Shown: in pieces, positions 61,738 through 64,000 of the stretch
Layout of the letters: each line of letters begins with the position of its first letter
Position numbering within the stretch: position 1 is the first letter of the stretch
Assembly (NCBI GenBank): GCA_016207885.1
Contig: JACQZE010000010.1
Coordinates: 35,760 to 99,759 of the forward strand
From: Nitrospirota bacterium
GTDB lineage: Bacteria; Nitrospirota; Thermodesulfovibrionia; UBA6902
DNA: 64,000 nt
Direction: 5' to 3'
Made by a program: the position numbers and the translations under genes
The notes under the pieces: generated by a model
Seen by the model: the letters and a program-made list of their open reading frames with translations, nothing else
Databases searched by the model: none
What the model was told of the DNA's origin: nothing

Positions 61738-62292
61738 TTATTTAGCTTGAGAAGGCTTTTTCGAAACTTCCACTAATGATGCTCTGAGTAATCTGTCTTT
61801 TAACATATACCCTCTCCTATGCTCTTTTGCCACAATGTTTTCCTCAACCTCATCTGTCTCTATCTGGGATATTGCATGGTGGACAGACGGGTCAAAAGGT
61901 TTATCCTTTGCTTCAATTGAAGTTAACCCGTACTTCTCTAAAATGGACTTGAAATCCTTTAAAGTTAATTCTACTCCTTTTGACAGTGATTGTGAATTTT
62001 GTTCATCGGATGAATGCTGAAGTGCAAGTTCCAGATGGTCAATAACGCTGAGGAGGTCTTCAATTATTCCTTCGTTTGCATATTTAAGAAACTCCTGCCT
62101 GTTCCTTTCGGCAATCCTTTTATAGTTTTCAAAATCAGCGTATAGCCTGATATATTTGTCATTCGATTCAGCAAGTGACTCCTCAAGTTTCTGGATACTC
62201 TTTTCTTCGGAACCTTCTTTCTGAGGGTTGTCTACATTATTATATACAGTATCTTCAGTGAGTTCCTTATTTTCTTTTTCTTCTTCTATCAT
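61738..62292 (-). CDS. grpE: Nucleotide exchange factor GrpE
   Basis: A 184-aa protein with an acidic N terminus, a long dimerising coiled coil (YADFENYKRIAERNRQEFLKYANE) and the C-terminal beta domain (FDPSVHHAIS, GYMLKDRLLRASLVEVSK). It releases ADP from DnaK. Confidence 0.95.
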   Translation of the reverse strand: MIEEEKENKELTEDTVYNNVDNPQKEGSEEKSIQKLEESLAESNDKYIRLYADFENYKRIAERNRQEFLKYANEGIIEDLLSVIDHLELALQHSSDEQNSQSLSKGVELTLKDFKSILEKYGLTSIEAKDKPFDPSVHHAISQIETDEVEENIVAKEHRRGYMLKDRLLRASLVEVSKKPSQAK

Positions 62293-62305
62293 AAATTGTT
62301 TCTCC

Positions 62306-63337
62306 TTATGCGTCAGACAGGATTTCTGTCAGTGTTTTGGCTGTATGGGCAACGATAGGTATCAGTTTTTTATAATTCATACTTGTTGGGCCGATAACAC
62401 CAATAGTGCCGATTATATCTTTATTATCTCTGTAGGTAGAAGCAACCATGCTTAATTCTTTCATGGTTGGGAAAATGCTCTCCATTCCGACAAATACCTG
62501 GACTCCTTTAGAATCACTGACATTCTGCAGCATCTTTAAAAACAGATGTCTGTCTTCAATCGCCTGCAGTATCTCTTTCATTTGTTTCAGATTGGCGAAA
62601 TCAGGCAGGTAAGATGTGCCTGCAAGTTCATTTATATCAAGATTGTCAGATTCATTGCTTATGAAATCTTTGCACTTGGTCAGTATGTCTTCAATATACT
62701 CATTCCTTGATTCCTCATCCTGTAGCCGCAATGATAACTGTGTTTTTGCCTTACTGAAAGAAAGACCTTTTATAAGGTTGGTTAAATAACCTGATAAAAC
62801 ATCCAGGTCATTCTGTGAGAGTGATCCACTGAGGTTAAAGAAGTTGCTCCTTACACTCTCATCATCTGCTATCAAAATGCACAAGACCTTATTGTCTTCA
62901 TACTTGATAAGTTTAATATGCTTTATCAGAAGTTGTGCTGCTTTTGATTGTGTAGCAATGGAAAGGCATCGGGAGTAAAATGATAGCGATTTTGCAGCTT
63001 CTTTTATGAGCTGACTTGCATCATCTTGAATAAATAAAAGTCTCCTCGTTAGGTTATCAAATATGGTTTTGCTTACAGATAGATTGCGTTCCTTTAATAA
63101 TGAATTGACATAAAGCCTGTACCCTCTTTCTGTAGGTATTCTGCCTGCTGAAGTATGAGGCTGTTTTACATATCCCATATCTTCCAGAGATGCCATAATG
63201 CTTCTGACAGTGGCAGGTGAAAGGCCAAAGGAGAATTGCTGAGTGACTTTGATTGAACCTACAGGAGCATTTAAGGTAGTATAACTTTGTATAATTGCCC
63301 AAAGGATTTTTCTACTTCTTTCGCTGAGTTCGTCCAT
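62306..63337 (-). CDS. hrcA: Heat-inducible transcription repressor HrcA
   Basis: A 343-aa repressor that binds CIRCE. The N-terminal winged helix has SFGLSPATVRSIMASLEDMGYVKQPHTSAGRIPTE-type sequence. The C-terminal part has IGVIGPTSMNYKKLIPIV. ATG at 63337 is favoured; a GTG at 63349 lies inside the CIRCE sequence. It heads the operon hrcA-grpE-dnaK-dnaJ-rsmE and represses itself. Confidence 0.94.
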   Translation of the reverse strand: MDELSERSRKILWAIIQSYTTLNAPVGSIKVTQQFSFGLSPATVRSIMASLEDMGYVKQPHTSAGRIPTERGYRLYVNSLLKERNLSVSKTIFDNLTRRLLFIQDDASQLIKEAAKSLSFYSRCLSIATQSKAAQLLIKHIKLIKYEDNKVLCILIADDESVRSNFFNLSGSLSQNDLDVLSGYLTNLIKGLSFSKAKTQLSLRLQDEESRNEYIEDILTKCKDFISNESDNLDINELAGTSYLPDFANLKQMKEILQAIEDRHLFLKMLQNVSDSKGVQVFVGMESIFPTMKELSMVASTYRDNKDIIGTIGVIGPTSMNYKKLIPIVAHTAKTLTEILSDA

Positions 63338-63342
63338 ATCGA

Positions 63343-63369
63343 TTAGCACTCTTTATGTTAGAGTGCTAA
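63343..63369 (-). promoter_or_regulatory. CIRCE operator
   Basis: TTAGCACTC (63343-63351), 9-base spacer, GAGTGCTAA (63361-63369): a perfect CIRCE inverted repeat. It sits 5 bases before the hrcA ATG and covers the predicted transcription start. Confidence 0.98.
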
Positions 63370-63370
63370 G

Positions 63371-63400
63371 ATTATAACAGCAAATATTAATGAGTGTCAA
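63371..63400 (-). promoter_or_regulatory. hrcA operon promoter
   Basis: On the minus strand, TTGACA (63400-63395) and TATAAT (63376-63371) are both consensus with an 18-base spacer. The start near 63364 falls inside CIRCE, so HrcA binding would block transcription. Confidence 0.9.
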
Positions 63401-63484
63401 GAAGTGCAGGACTGTTTTATTTAGACCGATTTCTTGTTTAATTGTTGAATATTTTATTAAATAAAAAATATTTTCTATTTGCCA

Positions 63485-63513
63485 TTGACGTTATTTTTTT
63501 TATGTGCTATATT
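63485..63513 (+). promoter_or_regulatory. rRNA operon promoter
   Basis: TTGACG (63485-63490), a 17-base spacer, and TATATT (63508-63513) with an extended TGC before it. The 45 bases upstream are nearly all A and T, like an UP element. The start would be near 63520. Confidence 0.85.
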
Positions 63514-63550
63514 ATTAAGCTGTCTTAACGAGTATCACTAAAAGACAGAC

Positions 63551-63563
63551 CGCTCTTTGAGAA
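63551..63563 (+). promoter_or_regulatory. boxA-like antitermination site
   Basis: CGCTCTTTGAGAA resembles the boxA consensus TGCTCTTTAACA and lies in the rRNA leader, about 30 bases before 16S, where NusB/S10 antitermination complexes assemble. Confidence 0.7.
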
Positions 63564-63592
63564 ATTTAAAAAGTAGGCCTGCAAGTCAATTA

Positions 63593-64000
<408 letters not shown>

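Overview
The window is a gene-dense stretch of a Gram-negative chromosome. Outer-membrane traits include Lol lipoprotein-export genes, several lipobox proteins, many peptidoglycan enzymes and the 5' start of a 16S rRNA gene. Gene content and order (zapA-lysS, ihfA-merR, nifUS, FmdB, DUF3786, Der, NtrC/sigma-54 control) suggest a Nitrospirota- or Desulfobacterota-like anaerobe, with Nitrospirota my preferred guess. This is inference: I could not compare the 16S fragment with any database.

Layout. 1-9.9 kb: tRNA-Cys, a soluble-type lytic transglycosylase, a ZapB-like/ZapA division pair, lysS, a lol operon holding an unlisted 58-codon membrane ORF, a SixA-like phosphatase, RmuC and a dGTPase. 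9.9-19.2 kb: ihfA-merR behind a consensus promoter, tRNA-Pro, rimP-nusA-recG behind a probable attenuator, a prepilin peptidase, a CBS protein, a pseudouridine synthase and a PIF1-like helicase. 19.2-29.5 kb: a D,D-carboxypeptidase, then a co-directional block of a helical lipoprotein, two L,D-transpeptidases, a YkuD-like protein without catalytic residues, a GT51/transpeptidase PBP, a histidine kinase and an NtrC-type regulator. A well-spaced sigma-54 promoter precedes the block. 29.5-38 kb, mostly minus: nifS-nifU, FmdB, a TIM-barrel protein, a ParE-type toxin-antitoxin pair, MidA-like methyltransferase, a diguanylate cyclase and nadA. 38-50.7 kb: der-yihY, rlmD, a HigBA-type pair, an ATP-cone/Mrr-like nuclease, LOG, small zinc and DUF3786 proteins, ABC-F, patatin, dusB, a CFI-box surface protein and maf. 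50.8-57.7 kb: MltD with three LysM repeats, a YcbB-type L,D-transpeptidase, rpsU, a cold-shock protein, a second diguanylate cyclase and a Tat-exported M15-like peptidase. 57.8-64 kb: rsmE, dnaJ, dnaK, grpE and hrcA on the minus strand under a CIRCE operator, divergent from the rRNA operon.

The best candidate for an undescribed system is the 20.5-29.5 kb block. The first gene encodes an alpha-helical lipoprotein ending in Lys-Lys, like a Braun-type lipoprotein. The next gene is a lipoprotein L,D-transpeptidase whose N-terminal half looks like the same helical domain. The last gene encodes a GAFTGA-containing activator able to work on sigma-54 promoters. I read it as a self-regulated outer-membrane/peptidoglycan tethering and remodelling module; the function is inferred.

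A second genome-level observation is that several unrelated genes have a -10 hexamer so close to the start codon that their mRNAs would have almost no 5' leader.
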